This document shows positions 43,357-51,783 of a stretch of DNA of 64,000 nt, one piece after another. Location: the NCBI RefSeq assembly GCF_014203715.1, contig NZ_JACHJP010000005.1:248001-312000 (forward strand). The letters run 5' to 3'. A program made the position numbers and the translations under genes. Source of the DNA: Streptosporangium saharense (lineage in GTDB: Bacteria > Actinomycetota > Actinomycetes > Streptosporangiales > Streptosporangiaceae). The first letter of the stretch is position 1. Each line of letters starts with the position of its first letter. The notes beneath the pieces are model-generated. The model was not told the origin of the DNA. It was given only the letters and a program-made list of their open reading frames with translations, and did no database searches.

Positions 43357-44496
43357 ATGACTGAAGGATTCGAAACGCTGGCCATTCACGCAGGTCAGGA
43401 GCCGGACCCGCACACGGGGGCCGTTGTTCCGCCGATCTACGCGGTGTCCACGTACAAGCAGGACGGCGTCGGAGGGCTGCGCGCCGGATATGAGTACAGC
43501 CGTTCGGCCAACCCGACCAGGACCGCCTTCGAGGAGGCGATCGCCGCGGTCGAGGGCGGTACCCGGGGTCTCGCCTTCGCCTCCGGCCTGGCGGCCGAGG
43601 ACGCGGTGCTGCGTACGGTGTGCAGGCCGAGTGACCACGTTCTCATCCCGAACGACGCCTACGGCGGCACCTACCGGTTGTTCTCCAAGGTGAACCGGCC
43701 GTGGGGGCTGCACTACGACCCGGTGCCGCTCGGTGACCTCGACGCGGTCGCCTCGGCCATGACGCCGAAGTCCAAGATCGTCTGGGTCGAGACGCCGACG
43801 AACCCGCTGCTCGGCATCGCCGACATCGCGGCGCTGGCCGAGCTGGCCCACGAGAACGGCGCGTTGCTCGTGGTGGACAACACCTTCGCCTCGCCGTACC
43901 TGCAGCAGCCGCTGGCGCTCGGCGCGGACATCGTCGTGCACTCGACCACGAAGTACGTCGGCGGGCACTCCGACGTGGTCGGTGGCGCGCTCGTCACGGC
44001 CGACGCCGAGCTTGGCGCGAAGCTCGCCTTCAACCAGAACGCCATGGGCGCGGTCGCTGGGCCGTTCGACGCGTGGCTGGCGCTGCGCGGGCTCAAGACG
44101 CTCGCGGTGCGGATGGAGCGCCACTGCGACAACGCCGAGCGGGTCGCCGACCTGCTGCTCGCCCACCCGAAGGTCACCTCGGTGCTCTACCCCGGTCTGC
44201 CCGACCACCCGGGGCACGAGACCGCGGCCAAGCAGATGCGGCGTTTCGGGGGCATGGTCTCCTTCCGGGTCGGGGGAGGGGAGGCCGAGGCGGTCGAGAT
44301 CTGCAACCGGGCCGAGCTCTTCACCCTCGGCGAGTCGCTGGGCGGCGTCGAGTCGCTGATCGAGCACCCGGGGCGGATGACCCACGCCTCGGCGGCGGGT
44401 TCGCCGCTTGAGGTGCCCGCGGACCTGGTCCGGCTGTCCGTCGGCATCGAGTCGGTGGACGACCTGCTCGCCGACCTCAGCCAGGCGCTGGGCTGA
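43357..44496 (+). CDS. metB: Cystathionine gamma-synthase (Cys/Met metabolism PLP enzyme)
   Basis: Fold-type I PLP enzyme of 379 residues that makes cystathionine from an O-acylated homoserine and cysteine. The motifs are TLAIHAGQEPDPHTGAVVPPIYAVSTYKQ, YEYSRSANPTRTAFEEAIAAVEGG, GLAFASGLAAEDAVL, YGGTYRLF, VWVETPTNPLLGIADI, VVDNTFASPYLQQPLALGADIVVHSTTKYVGGHSDVVGG (Lys199 binds PLP) and TLGESLGGVESLIEHP. Gamma-synthase, gamma-lyase and O-acetylhomoserine sulfhydrylase are close relatives, so the exact reaction is less sure than the family. With cbs 2.2 kb upstream it suggests transsulfuration in both directions. A terminator follows. Confidence 0.9.
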   Translation: MTEGFETLAIHAGQEPDPHTGAVVPPIYAVSTYKQDGVGGLRAGYEYSRSANPTRTAFEEAIAAVEGGTRGLAFASGLAAEDAVLRTVCRPSDHVLIPNDAYGGTYRLFSKVNRPWGLHYDPVPLGDLDAVASAMTPKSKIVWVETPTNPLLGIADIAALAELAHENGALLVVDNTFASPYLQQPLALGADIVVHSTTKYVGGHSDVVGGALVTADAELGAKLAFNQNAMGAVAGPFDAWLALRGLKTLAVRMERHCDNAERVADLLLAHPKVTSVLYPGLPDHPGHETAAKQMRRFGGMVSFRVGGGEAEAVEICNRAELFTLGESLGGVESLIEHPGRMTHASAAGSPLEVPADLVRLSVGIESVDDLLADLSQALG

Positions 44497-44497
44497 G

Positions 44498-44534
44498 GTC
44501 GGGCCGGGCGTGCCCCTTCCGCCCGGCGCCGACC
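44498..44534 (+). terminator. Terminator after metB
   Basis: GGTCGGGCCGGGCG (from 44498) pairs with CGCCCGGC and CCGACC (ending 44534), with a single unpaired G in the right arm, directly after the stop codon. Confidence 0.75.
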
Positions 44535-44788
44535 TTCCCCGCCCGTTCCCGTGCGTTCCGGTGAACCGTCCCGGCGCGGGAAGGCGTGGGAAATGGGGAA
44601 TGTCGTCGAATCGGAAACTCCCTGCCGGGAATGGCGCTTTTTCGGCGTTCCCGGAGGGGTGGATATCACCGGAGATCCTTTCCCGGGTGACGGCCGGCGA
44701 TGGGCGGACGTGATCTCGTCCGTCCCGGCGCCCGCCGTCTTCCGGGCCCCGTTTCTCGCTGCTGCTGAGGATCTCCGGCGAACGGAGG

Positions 44789-45214
44789 TCAGGCGGGGCT
44801 GCCCCAGACCATCAGCACGAGGATGACCAGCCAGATGAGGGCGATCACGCCGGAGAAGGCGCCGATCCGCGCCCGCTGGGCCTTCGCGTCGTCGGTCGGG
44901 GGTTCGGCGCCGAGCAGTTTGATGGCGCTCGACTGGTCGCGGTCCACGATGACCAGGAGCACGGCGGCGACGATGAACAGCGTCATGGAGATCGACAGGT
45001 AGGGCTTGCCGAGATAGTCGCGGCCGAGCAGCACGCCGGCGACGAAGACGCCGATGGCGCCGATGGCGTAGATCCGGGTGGTCCTGTGCAGGTAGCGCAG
45101 GACGTTGAGGTCCTTGGAGCGGATGAACCTCGGCGTGGACATCGTCACCGCGGTGAGCGGTCCGAGCGCGAAGATCGCGAAGCCGATGTGCAGCCAGAGC
45201 AGCAGTTGGGTCAT
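44789..45214 (-). CDS. DUF2269-like four-helix membrane protein
   Basis: A 141-residue integral membrane protein with about four hydrophobic segments (LLLWLHIGFAIFALGPLTAVTM, YAIGAIGVFVAGVLLG, ISMTLFIVAAVLLVIV and FSGVIALIWLVILVLMVWG). The conserved HI near the N terminus is typical of the DUF2269 group, whose function is not known; the His may bind haem or a metal, but that is speculation. The gene is convergent with metB. The 292 bases between them hold the metB terminator and no supported gene. Confidence 0.75.
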   Translation of the reverse strand: MTQLLLWLHIGFAIFALGPLTAVTMSTPRFIRSKDLNVLRYLHRTTRIYAIGAIGVFVAGVLLGRDYLGKPYLSISMTLFIVAAVLLVIVDRDQSSAIKLLGAEPPTDDAKAQRARIGAFSGVIALIWLVILVLMVWGSPA

Positions 45215-45509
45215 GAACCAGACATTAGCCCTCGGTGATCTCGGTCAGGGACGGAACGCCCCGGGTCACGGGGGCGTCGGTGCCCGGACAGGAGAAGTTT
45301 GCGGACAGAACATCACAATTTGGATAATCTGCATTTATGGTGATGTGCGATGGTAGATCTTCTTATTAATGCTCTAAGCACTCCATTGAAGTGAGTAGGA
45401 TCACCAATGGACTCGCTCTTGTGCGTTGGGGCCGTCGGCGATGAGATCGCGGCCGTGCCGGGCGAGCAGTCAACCAGATCGTGCACGACGGCACAAGGGA
45501 GTGCCCCCT
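45215..45509. promoter_or_regulatory. AT-rich control region between DUF2269-like and DUF6292-like genes
   Basis: The stretch 45300-45410 is the most AT-rich in the window (for example TTGGATAATCTGCATTTATG and CTTCTTATTAATGCTC). It holds a perfect 7-base inverted repeat, ACATCAC (45310-45316) and GTGATGT (45340-45346). TATTAAT and GGATAAT are -10-like. No coding frame in it has a ribosome binding site. It probably controls the rightward DUF6292-like gene. Confidence 0.5.
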
Positions 45510-45932
45510 GTGGGTGTGAAACATGTGGAGCCGTACACCGAGGAGTGGCGCGGGCAGCCCTCCTTCTACGTGAGCCGCGTCGTCGAGGCGCTGGGCGCCC
45601 AGGCCACCGGCTGGTGGGCGGGTCCCTGCGACCCGAGGGCCGCCACGATCCTGCTCACCGGCGGAGAGGCCCTGGTGTGGGACGAGGAGAGCGGCTGGCG
45701 CCGGGGACGCTACGTCTCCGGCGACCGTGAGCGCTGCACCGTCCTGACCGAGCCCCGCTATCTCGGCGGAGGCCTGCTGCCCAGCCCCGAGCGCGTTCCC
45801 GCCGCGGTCGAGGACGCCCGCGCCGGAGTCGGCAACAGTACGGCCTGGCGCCCCTGCTACAGGTCCTACCGCCACTACCGCGACGGCTTCGACCTCGCGC
45901 TCAACCACTACCTCGCCTACGCCGACGCCTGA
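45510..45932 (+). CDS. DUF6292-like protein
   Basis: A 140-residue soluble protein of unknown function. The motif FYVSRVVEALGAQATGWWAGPCDPRAATILLTGGEALVWDEESGWRRG resembles the actinomycete DUF6292 group, often found near regulators; this assignment is from memory of the family pattern. The C-terminal part has an aromatic/basic end (CYRSYRHYRDGFDLALNHYLAY). The GTG at 45510 lies nine bases after AAGGGAG; an in-frame GTG at 45516 is possible. Control by the unusually AT-rich upstream region is likely. A bidirectional hairpin follows the stop codon. Confidence 0.55.
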   Translation: MGVKHVEPYTEEWRGQPSFYVSRVVEALGAQATGWWAGPCDPRAATILLTGGEALVWDEESGWRRGRYVSGDRERCTVLTEPRYLGGGLLPSPERVPAAVEDARAGVGNSTAWRPCYRSYRHYRDGFDLALNHYLAYADA

Positions 45933-45933
45933 C

Positions 45934-45959
45934 GGGCCTGTAAAGCCTGCGAAAGGCCC
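45934..45959. terminator. Hairpin between convergent DUF6292-like and VWA genes
   Basis: GGGCCT (45934-45939) pairs with AGGCCC (45954-45959) directly after the DUF6292-like stop codon and ten bases before the end of the convergent VWA gene. Confidence 0.5.
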
Positions 45960-45968
45960 AAGAAGGGC

Positions 45969-47915
45969 TCAGCGGTTCCTGCGGGTGCGCAGGAAGTCAC
46001 TGACGACGTACTCGCCGAGTCTGTCGGCGCTTGAGGAGAAGACCCGGCCGCCGTTGCGCCTGGCCACCTCGTTGACGAAGTCCTTCAGCCGCTCGTCGTC
46101 GGCGAGCATGAACACGTTGAGCGTCGCCCTGCGCCGGGTCATCTTGTCCACCTCGGCCAGCGTCAGGTCGAGCGTCTCGCGGGTCGGCGGCCACTCGAAG
46201 GCCGCCGAGCCGTTGCGCCGCAGGTGGGCGGTCGGCTCCCCGTCGGTGACGACCAGCACGACCGGCTCGAAGTCGGGGTGGCGGTCCAGGTGGCGGCCTG
46301 CGATCAGCAGGGCGTGGTGCAGGTTGGTGCCCTGGACCATGTCCCATTCGAGCCCGGCCAGCTCGTCGGGCTGCAGGACGCGGGCGTAGTTGGAGAAGCC
46401 GATGATCTGCACCGAGTCCTGGGGGAACTTCGAGGCCACCAGCGCCTGCAGGGCCATCGCGGTCTGCTTGGCCGCCGCCCAGGTGCCGCGCAGGGCCATC
46501 GAGTAGGACAGGTCGACCAGCAGGCACACCGCCGCCGCGGTGCGCCGCTCGGTCTCGGCCACCTCGAAGTCGTCGACGGTCAGGGTCACGGTCCCCCCCG
46601 CGCCGCCGCGCCGTACACCGTTGACCACCGTGCGGACCACGTCGATGGGCTGCTCGTCGCCGAAGCGCCAGGGCCGGGAGGAGCCGGTGAGCTCCCCGGC
46701 CGCGCCCGCGTCCACCTGGTCGTGGTCGCCCCTGCGGCCTGAGTCCAGGGAGGCGAAGACGCGGCGTAGCGCGGTCTCGCCGAGGCGGCGCACGGCCTTT
46801 GGGGTGAGTTCGAGCTTGCCGCGCTGGCGGCGCAGGTATCCCTGCCGTTCGAGCTCCCGCTCGATCCGCCTGAGCGCGTCCAGGTCGTCGACGGCAGAGC
46901 GGCCCAGGGCACGGCGGATGGCCGCCTCGTCGATGTCGTCGAGCCGGGCGCCCGGGTAGTCCTGGCGCAGCGCGGCCTCAAGCTGGGTGAGGTCGGCCAG
47001 CTCCTCAAGGGCGCTGACCGCGTCGCCCATCTCCAGGGGCTCCTCGCCGGAGAGCCGCTCCGGGGTGTTCCAGGCCAGGTCGGGGCGGCGGGAGTAGAGG
47101 GACTCGCCGAGACGGCGCATCTGCTCGCCGAGCCCCGCCTGGTCGAGCGTCTGGTTGATCAGCTGGTTGAGCTCCTCGCGCTGGCGGGGGGTGAGCGAGG
47201 CCATCAGGCGCTGGGTCGCGGCGGCCCTGCGGGCGAGGATGTCGACCAGCTCCTCCAGGTTCCGCGGCGCCTCCGGGAACATGTCCCCATATTTCGACAT
47301 AAAAGCGTCGAAGTCTTCTTGGGTGTGTTCGCCACGCGCGTCCCGGTCCAGCATGTCGTTCAGCGCCGACATCATCTGCCCGACCCGCTCCATCGCGGCC
47401 GGATCGGGATTGGCCAGCGCCTCGCGCATCCCACGGAACTGGCTGTCGAGCACCTCCCTGCGCAGCAGGTCGCGCAGCTCCTCGAAGGTCTGGCGCGCGG
47501 CGCCGGAACGCCACTGGTAGTCGCTCAGCTCCTGGATCGCGCTGGCCGTGTCCGAGGGCAGGCCGTCCAGCTCCGCCTCACGCAGTCTGGCCTCGTCGGA
47601 CGGGTCGGGGAACAGCTCGGCCCGCTCCTGGCCGATCGCCTTGTCCAGCAGCGCCCTGGCCCGTTCGAGCGTCCCGTCGAGGCGGCCGCGCTCACGCAGC
47701 TCACGCCTGCGCCGCCGTACCTCACGGAGCAGGTCGTCCAGGCCGCGCCGGTCTCCCGCGCCCGGCAGGCCCTGCTTGAGCAGGTCACGCAGGGCGTGGG
47801 CCGGGTTGGCCCCGGCCAGCACGGCGTCGCCCATCTGGTCGAGCGCCGAACGCACGTCGTACGGCGGGGCGAGCGGATCGGGCCCTTCCCGGTACTCGCC
47901 ATAGCGGTAGCTCAT
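45969..47915 (-). CDS. VWA domain protein (partner of a MoxR-type ATPase)
   Basis: A 648-residue protein whose last 180 residues are a von Willebrand A domain with an intact metal-ion-dependent adhesion site (CLLVDLSYSMALRG, about residue 465, then GTNLHHALL and VVTDGEPTAH). The N-terminal two thirds are helical and charged (LRDLLKQGLPGAGDRRGLDDLLREVRRRRRELRERG), without a known fold, typical of CoxE/YehP/ChlD-like partners. It is the second gene of a leftward pair, 31 bases downstream of the ATPase gene; such pairs remodel or insert metal into client proteins. GGAGGG precedes the ATG. The client is unknown. Confidence 0.82.
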   Translation of the reverse strand: MSYRYGEYREGPDPLAPPYDVRSALDQMGDAVLAGANPAHALRDLLKQGLPGAGDRRGLDDLLREVRRRRRELRERGRLDGTLERARALLDKAIGQERAELFPDPSDEARLREAELDGLPSDTASAIQELSDYQWRSGAARQTFEELRDLLRREVLDSQFRGMREALANPDPAAMERVGQMMSALNDMLDRDARGEHTQEDFDAFMSKYGDMFPEAPRNLEELVDILARRAAATQRLMASLTPRQREELNQLINQTLDQAGLGEQMRRLGESLYSRRPDLAWNTPERLSGEEPLEMGDAVSALEELADLTQLEAALRQDYPGARLDDIDEAAIRRALGRSAVDDLDALRRIERELERQGYLRRQRGKLELTPKAVRRLGETALRRVFASLDSGRRGDHDQVDAGAAGELTGSSRPWRFGDEQPIDVVRTVVNGVRRGGAGGTVTLTVDDFEVAETERRTAAAVCLLVDLSYSMALRGTWAAAKQTAMALQALVASKFPQDSVQIIGFSNYARVLQPDELAGLEWDMVQGTNLHHALLIAGRHLDRHPDFEPVVLVVTDGEPTAHLRRNGSAAFEWPPTRETLDLTLAEVDKMTRRRATLNVFMLADDERLKDFVNEVARRNGGRVFSSSADRLGEYVVSDFLRTRRNR

Positions 47916-47946
47916 CGAACGCCCTCCAACGCGCGGCCCCCGGATC

Positions 47947-49344
47947 TCAGGTGCGGTAGACCGTGGTGCCGTCCACCTCGTCCTTGGACAGACGACGCAG
48001 GAGATACAGGCCCTCAAGGGCGAACTCCAGCGCCGCCGCGGCGTGCCCGGGGGACTCGTCGCCGATGCCCAGCCCTGACATGATCTTGGAGAGCCCCGGC
48101 ACCGGGCCGATCCCGCGCAGCAGGTCGGCCGCCGGGACCATGGCCCCCGACTCGACCTGGGCGCCCTCGGAGAAGCGTTCGAGCAGCGGGCTCAGGTCGT
48201 GGCCGCCGATGGTGCCGCGGAAGGTCTCCGCCACGGCCCTGCGCAGCAGGTGGGCCAGGACCTCGGTCTCCCTGCCCTCCTCGCTGACCTCGAACTCCAC
48301 CTTGCCCCGCAGGCTGTGCACGATGCCCGGCAGGTCGGCGACCCGGGTCACCGCGCGCTCCTCACCGGTCAGCGCGGCACGCCGTACGGCGGAGGCGGCG
48401 GCCGTCTCGGCGGCGGCGATGGAGAAGCGGGCAGAGACACCGGAGCGCGCGTCGACGGCCGTGGACTCGCGGACCAGGCGGGTGAAGCGGGCGATCACCT
48501 CGACCAGATGGTCGGGCAGGTCGGCGCCCACCTCGTCGAGCGCGGCCTCCTGGCGGATGAGCTGCAACTCGGTCTCGACGGACAGCGGGTAGTGGGTGCG
48601 GATCTCGGCGCCGAAGCGGTCCTTCAGCGGGGTGATGATCCGGCCCCGGTTGGTGTAGTCCTCGGGGTTGGCGCTGGCGATCAACAGGATGTCCAGCGGG
48701 AGACGCAGGTTGTATCCCCTGACCTGGATGTCGCGCTCCTCAAGCACGTTGAGCAGCGAGACCTGGATCCGCTCGGCCAGGTCGGGCAGCTCGTTGACCG
48801 AGAAGACACCCCGGTTGCTGCGGGGGACCAGGCCGTAGTGGACGGTCTCCGGGTCACCGAGCGTGCGTCCCTCAGCGATCTTGATGGGGTCGATGTCACC
48901 GATCAGGTCGCCGACGGAGGTGTCGGGGGTGGCGAGCTTCTCGCCGTAGCGCTCGTCCCTGTGCCGCCAGGAGACCGGCAGCTCCTCGCCCGCCTCCTCG
49001 GCCAGCCTGCGGCACCGGGCACAGGAGGGGGCGTAGGGGTGGTCGTTGATCTCACAGCCGTCGACGACCGGCGTCCACTCGTCGAGAAGACCGGTCACCG
49101 TACGGATGAGCCGGGTCTTGCCCTGCCCTCGCTCGCCCAGCAGGACCAGGTCGTGCCCGGCCAGCAGGGCTGTCTCCAGGTGTGGCAGGACGGTCTCGTC
49201 GAAACCCACGATGCCGGGGAACCGCGGCTGCCCCGCCCGCAGGCGTTCCAGCAGGTTCTCGCGGATCTCGGCCTTTACCGTACGGTGGACATGGCCGCTC
49301 TCGCGAAGATCGCGAAGAGTACGTGGCTCTGGGATTTGAGGCAC
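47947..49344 (-). CDS. MoxR/magnesium-chelatase-type AAA+ ATPase
   Basis: A 465-residue AAA+ ATPase. Walker A is LLGERGQGKTRLI (70-82); a candidate Walker B/helix-2-like segment is VFSVNELPDLAERIQVSLLNVLEERDIQVRG; sensor 1 is LLIASANPEDYTN, followed by the arginine-finger region DRFGAEIRTHYPL. A CxxxxHPYAPSCARC cluster (C97, H102, C108, C111) sits between Walker A and B and could bind zinc. With the VWA protein it forms the usual two-component remodelling system, similar to BchI/BchD. The GTG at 49344 has no strong ribosome binding site. The C-terminal AAA+ lid domain is followed by a long extension (ALEFALEGLYLLRRLSKDEVDG). Confidence 0.85.
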   Translation of the reverse strand: MPQIPEPRTLRDLRESGHVHRTVKAEIRENLLERLRAGQPRFPGIVGFDETVLPHLETALLAGHDLVLLGERGQGKTRLIRTVTGLLDEWTPVVDGCEINDHPYAPSCARCRRLAEEAGEELPVSWRHRDERYGEKLATPDTSVGDLIGDIDPIKIAEGRTLGDPETVHYGLVPRSNRGVFSVNELPDLAERIQVSLLNVLEERDIQVRGYNLRLPLDILLIASANPEDYTNRGRIITPLKDRFGAEIRTHYPLSVETELQLIRQEAALDEVGADLPDHLVEVIARFTRLVRESTAVDARSGVSARFSIAAAETAAASAVRRAALTGEERAVTRVADLPGIVHSLRGKVEFEVSEEGRETEVLAHLLRRAVAETFRGTIGGHDLSPLLERFSEGAQVESGAMVPAADLLRGIGPVPGLSKIMSGLGIGDESPGHAAAALEFALEGLYLLRRLSKDEVDGTTVYRT

Positions 49345-49497
49345 GAGATTGAGCCTACGTCCCCGAAGCCGAAACCGGGACTGTTATCCCGGTTCCGGAT
49401 CTTGCACATCGTGTGACGTCCGGCGCGCGTGCATGTCCCCACAGTGGGGAGAATCGCTGCAAGGCAAGGCTTCGGACAAGAAGGGGAGGTGAGACGA

Positions 49498-50697
49498 GTG
49501 GCGCTGTTGACGAGCTGCTTCTCCGACGGTCTCGCCGTGGGATCCGACCTGGTCGTCGCGGCGGAGACCGCGGTGCGCCAGGCCCTCTCCGGCCTGACCG
49601 GGCCGCCTCACCTGGTCTGTTTCTTCATCTGCGGCGACGATCCCGACGAGGTCGCCCAGGCGGGCCTGCGGGCCATGCGCATGGCTCCCGGGGCCTCGGT
49701 GATCGGCTGCAGTGCGACGGGCGTGATCGGCGACGGGCGGGGTGTCGAGGTCACCCCCGCGGTGAGCGCCTGGGCCGCGACCCTCGACGGAGCCAGGCTG
49801 ACGACCTTCGCCCTGGACACGCTCAGGGCCGATGACCGTTTCGTGGTCGTCGGCCTGCCGGAACCCCAGGCCGACGACCACGCGGCCATCCTGTTCGCCG
49901 ACCCCTACAGCTTCCCGACCGACGGTTTCGTCGAGCGTTCCGACGAGGTGCTCGGCGACCTGCCGCTGATCGGCGGCCTCGCCAACGCGCTCACCGGCCG
50001 AGGTGCCGTACGGCTGTTCGCCGACGGTGAGGTCTACACCGAGGGCGCGGTCGGCGTCCTGCTCGGCGGGGCCGTCGAGATCAGGACCGTGGTCAGCCAG
50101 GGCTGCCGTCCGATCGGCCCGACGATGGCCGTCACCGGCGTCGAGGACAACCTCCTGCTCGAACTCGCGGGCCAGCCCGCCCTGGCCAGGCTTGAGGAGG
50201 TGGTCAGCGCGCTGGACGAGGACGAGCGGGAGCTGGTCGCCTCGGGCCTGCAGATCGGTGTCGCCATGGACGAGTACGCAGAACGGCACGAGCACGGAGA
50301 TTTCCTCATCCGGGGGGTGCTCGGCATCGACCCGGAACGGGAGGCCGTCGCCATCGGGGACGTCGTGGAGATCGGCCGCACGGTCCGTTTCCAGGTGCGT
50401 GACGCCGCGACCGCCGACGAGGACCTCTACGAGCTGCTCGACGCCCACCGGGAGGAGTTCGGCGGCGGGGACGGCGCCCTGCTGTTCTCCTGCAACGGCA
50501 GGGGCTCTGCCATGTTCGGCAGCGCCGACCACGACGCCGTCGCGGTCAGGGAGACCCTCGGCCCGATCGGCGTCGCCGGGTTCTTCGCAGCGGGCGAGGT
50601 CGGCCCCGTCGGGGGCCACAACCACGTGCACGGTTTCACCGCCTCCGTCCTGGTCTTCTCCTCACGCCCCTCGGGCGACAGATCGTATGATCGCTAG
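49498..50697 (+). CDS. FIST-domain sensory protein
   Basis: A 399-residue soluble protein with the FIST N-terminal (VALLTSCFSDGLAVGSDLVVAAETAVRQALSGL ... VIGCSATGVIGDGRGVEVTPAVSAWAATL) and FIST C-terminal domains (DLYELLDAHREEFGGGDGALLFSCNGRGSAMFG ... GFFAAGEVGPVGGHNHVHGFTASVLVF). FIST domains are predicted small-ligand sensors, possibly for amino acids, usually attached to signalling domains; here no output domain is fused. GGAGGTGA precedes the GTG. It is immediately followed by the ROK kinase gene (TAG-ATG, no spacer), so the two are co-translated. Confidence 0.87.
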   Translation: MALLTSCFSDGLAVGSDLVVAAETAVRQALSGLTGPPHLVCFFICGDDPDEVAQAGLRAMRMAPGASVIGCSATGVIGDGRGVEVTPAVSAWAATLDGARLTTFALDTLRADDRFVVVGLPEPQADDHAAILFADPYSFPTDGFVERSDEVLGDLPLIGGLANALTGRGAVRLFADGEVYTEGAVGVLLGGAVEIRTVVSQGCRPIGPTMAVTGVEDNLLLELAGQPALARLEEVVSALDEDERELVASGLQIGVAMDEYAERHEHGDFLIRGVLGIDPEREAVAIGDVVEIGRTVRFQVRDAATADEDLYELLDAHREEFGGGDGALLFSCNGRGSAMFGSADHDAVAVRETLGPIGVAGFFAAGEVGPVGGHNHVHGFTASVLVFSSRPSGDRSYDR

Positions 50698-51678
50698 ATG
50701 TCCGGTTCGGTGCTCGCCGTGGACATCGGCGGGACGAAGTTCGCCGTCGCCCTGGTCGGCCGTGAGGGAGAGATCCTCCGGGTCCGCAGGACGGCGACAC
50801 CTCCGGGCGGCGACGCCCACACCCTGTGGAGGACTCTCGACTCCCTGATCGACGCGCTGCTCACGGAACCGGCCGAGATCGAGGGCGTCGGGGTCGGCTG
50901 CGGCGGCCCGATGACCTGGCCGGAGGGTGAGGTCTCCCCGATCAACATGCCCGGCTGGCGCGCCTTCCCGCTCAGGGCGAGGCTGGCCGAGCGGTTTCCC
51001 GGCGTACCGGTGCGCGTCCACAACGACGCCGTCTGCCTGGCCGTCGCCGAACACTGGCGGGGCGCGGGCCGGGGCAGCGAGAACATGCTCGGCATGGTCG
51101 TCTCGACGGGCGTCGGCGGCGGGCTCGTCCTGGGCGGCAGGCTGATCGACGGCGGCAGCGGCAACGCCGGGCACGTCGGGCACGTGGTGGTCGAACCCGG
51201 CGGGCCGGTCTGCGGCTGCGGGGCCAGGGGCTGCCTTGAGGCCGTCGCCCGGGGTCCCGCCCTGGCCGCCTGGGCGCTGGGACGCGGCTGGCAGCCGGGC
51301 TCCGCCGTACGGGACGTGCCCGATGGGGAGGCCGCGCCGTACGTGGAGGCGGCGACGGCGAGCGGGCGGCAGCTCGCGCTGGACGCCGCGGCGGGCGACC
51401 GGCTGGCCCTGGCCGCGATGGACCGGGCGGGACGGGCCCTCGGCCTGGCCGTCGCCGCCGCCGTCAACCTCTGCGACCTCGACCTCGTCACCGTCGGCGG
51501 CGGCCTCTCACAGGCCGGGCGGCTGCTGTTCGACCCGCTTGAGGCCACGCTCGGGGAGCACACCAGGATGGGCTTCGCCCGCCGCGCCAGGGTGGTCCCC
51601 GCCGCCCTCGGCCAGGACGCCGGCCTGGTAGGCGCCGCCGCCCTCGTCCTCGCCGAGTCTCGCTACTGGTCGCACTGA
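50698..51678 (+). CDS. ROK-family sugar kinase (glucokinase-like)
   Basis: A 326-residue cytosolic kinase. VLAVDIGGTKFAVALV binds the ATP phosphate, HNDAVCLAVAEHWRGAG carries the catalytic Asp (HND), GMVVSTGVGGGLVLGGRL is the second phosphate motif, and GHVVVEPGGPVCGCGARGCLEAVARG is the ROK signature with a CxCxxxxC zinc site. Glucose or N-acetylmannosamine are the likely substrates; it lacks a helix-turn-helix and is therefore an enzyme, not a ROK repressor. The ATG abuts the FIST stop codon. A bidirectional terminator lies between it and the convergent hydrolase. Confidence 0.9.
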   Translation: MSGSVLAVDIGGTKFAVALVGREGEILRVRRTATPPGGDAHTLWRTLDSLIDALLTEPAEIEGVGVGCGGPMTWPEGEVSPINMPGWRAFPLRARLAERFPGVPVRVHNDAVCLAVAEHWRGAGRGSENMLGMVVSTGVGGGLVLGGRLIDGGSGNAGHVGHVVVEPGGPVCGCGARGCLEAVARGPALAAWALGRGWQPGSAVRDVPDGEAAPYVEAATASGRQLALDAAAGDRLALAAMDRAGRALGLAVAAAVNLCDLDLVTVGGGLSQAGRLLFDPLEATLGEHTRMGFARRARVVPAALGQDAGLVGAAALVLAESRYWSH

Positions 51679-51751
51679 GTACGGCGGGGCCTCGTCGAGC
51701 ATGTGCCGGACCTCGGCCTCGAACAGGCCGGGTCCGCCCGCTGGTTCAACA

Positions 51752-51783
51752 TCCCCCGGTACGGCGTCTGTCATACCGGGGGA
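51752..51783. terminator. Bidirectional terminator between ROK and hydrolase genes
   Basis: TCCCCCGGTA (51752-51761) pairs perfectly with TACCGGGGGA (51774-51783), loop of 12 bases. It overlaps the last codons of the hydrolase reading frame as it stands, but would lie eight bases outside the frame corrected for the shift. Confidence 0.7.

Noticed and set aside
44551-44826. A 91-codon plus-strand frame between metB and the DUF2269-like gene
   Set aside because: It has no ribosome binding site, no recognisable domain and overlaps the end of the convergent gene by 38 bases.
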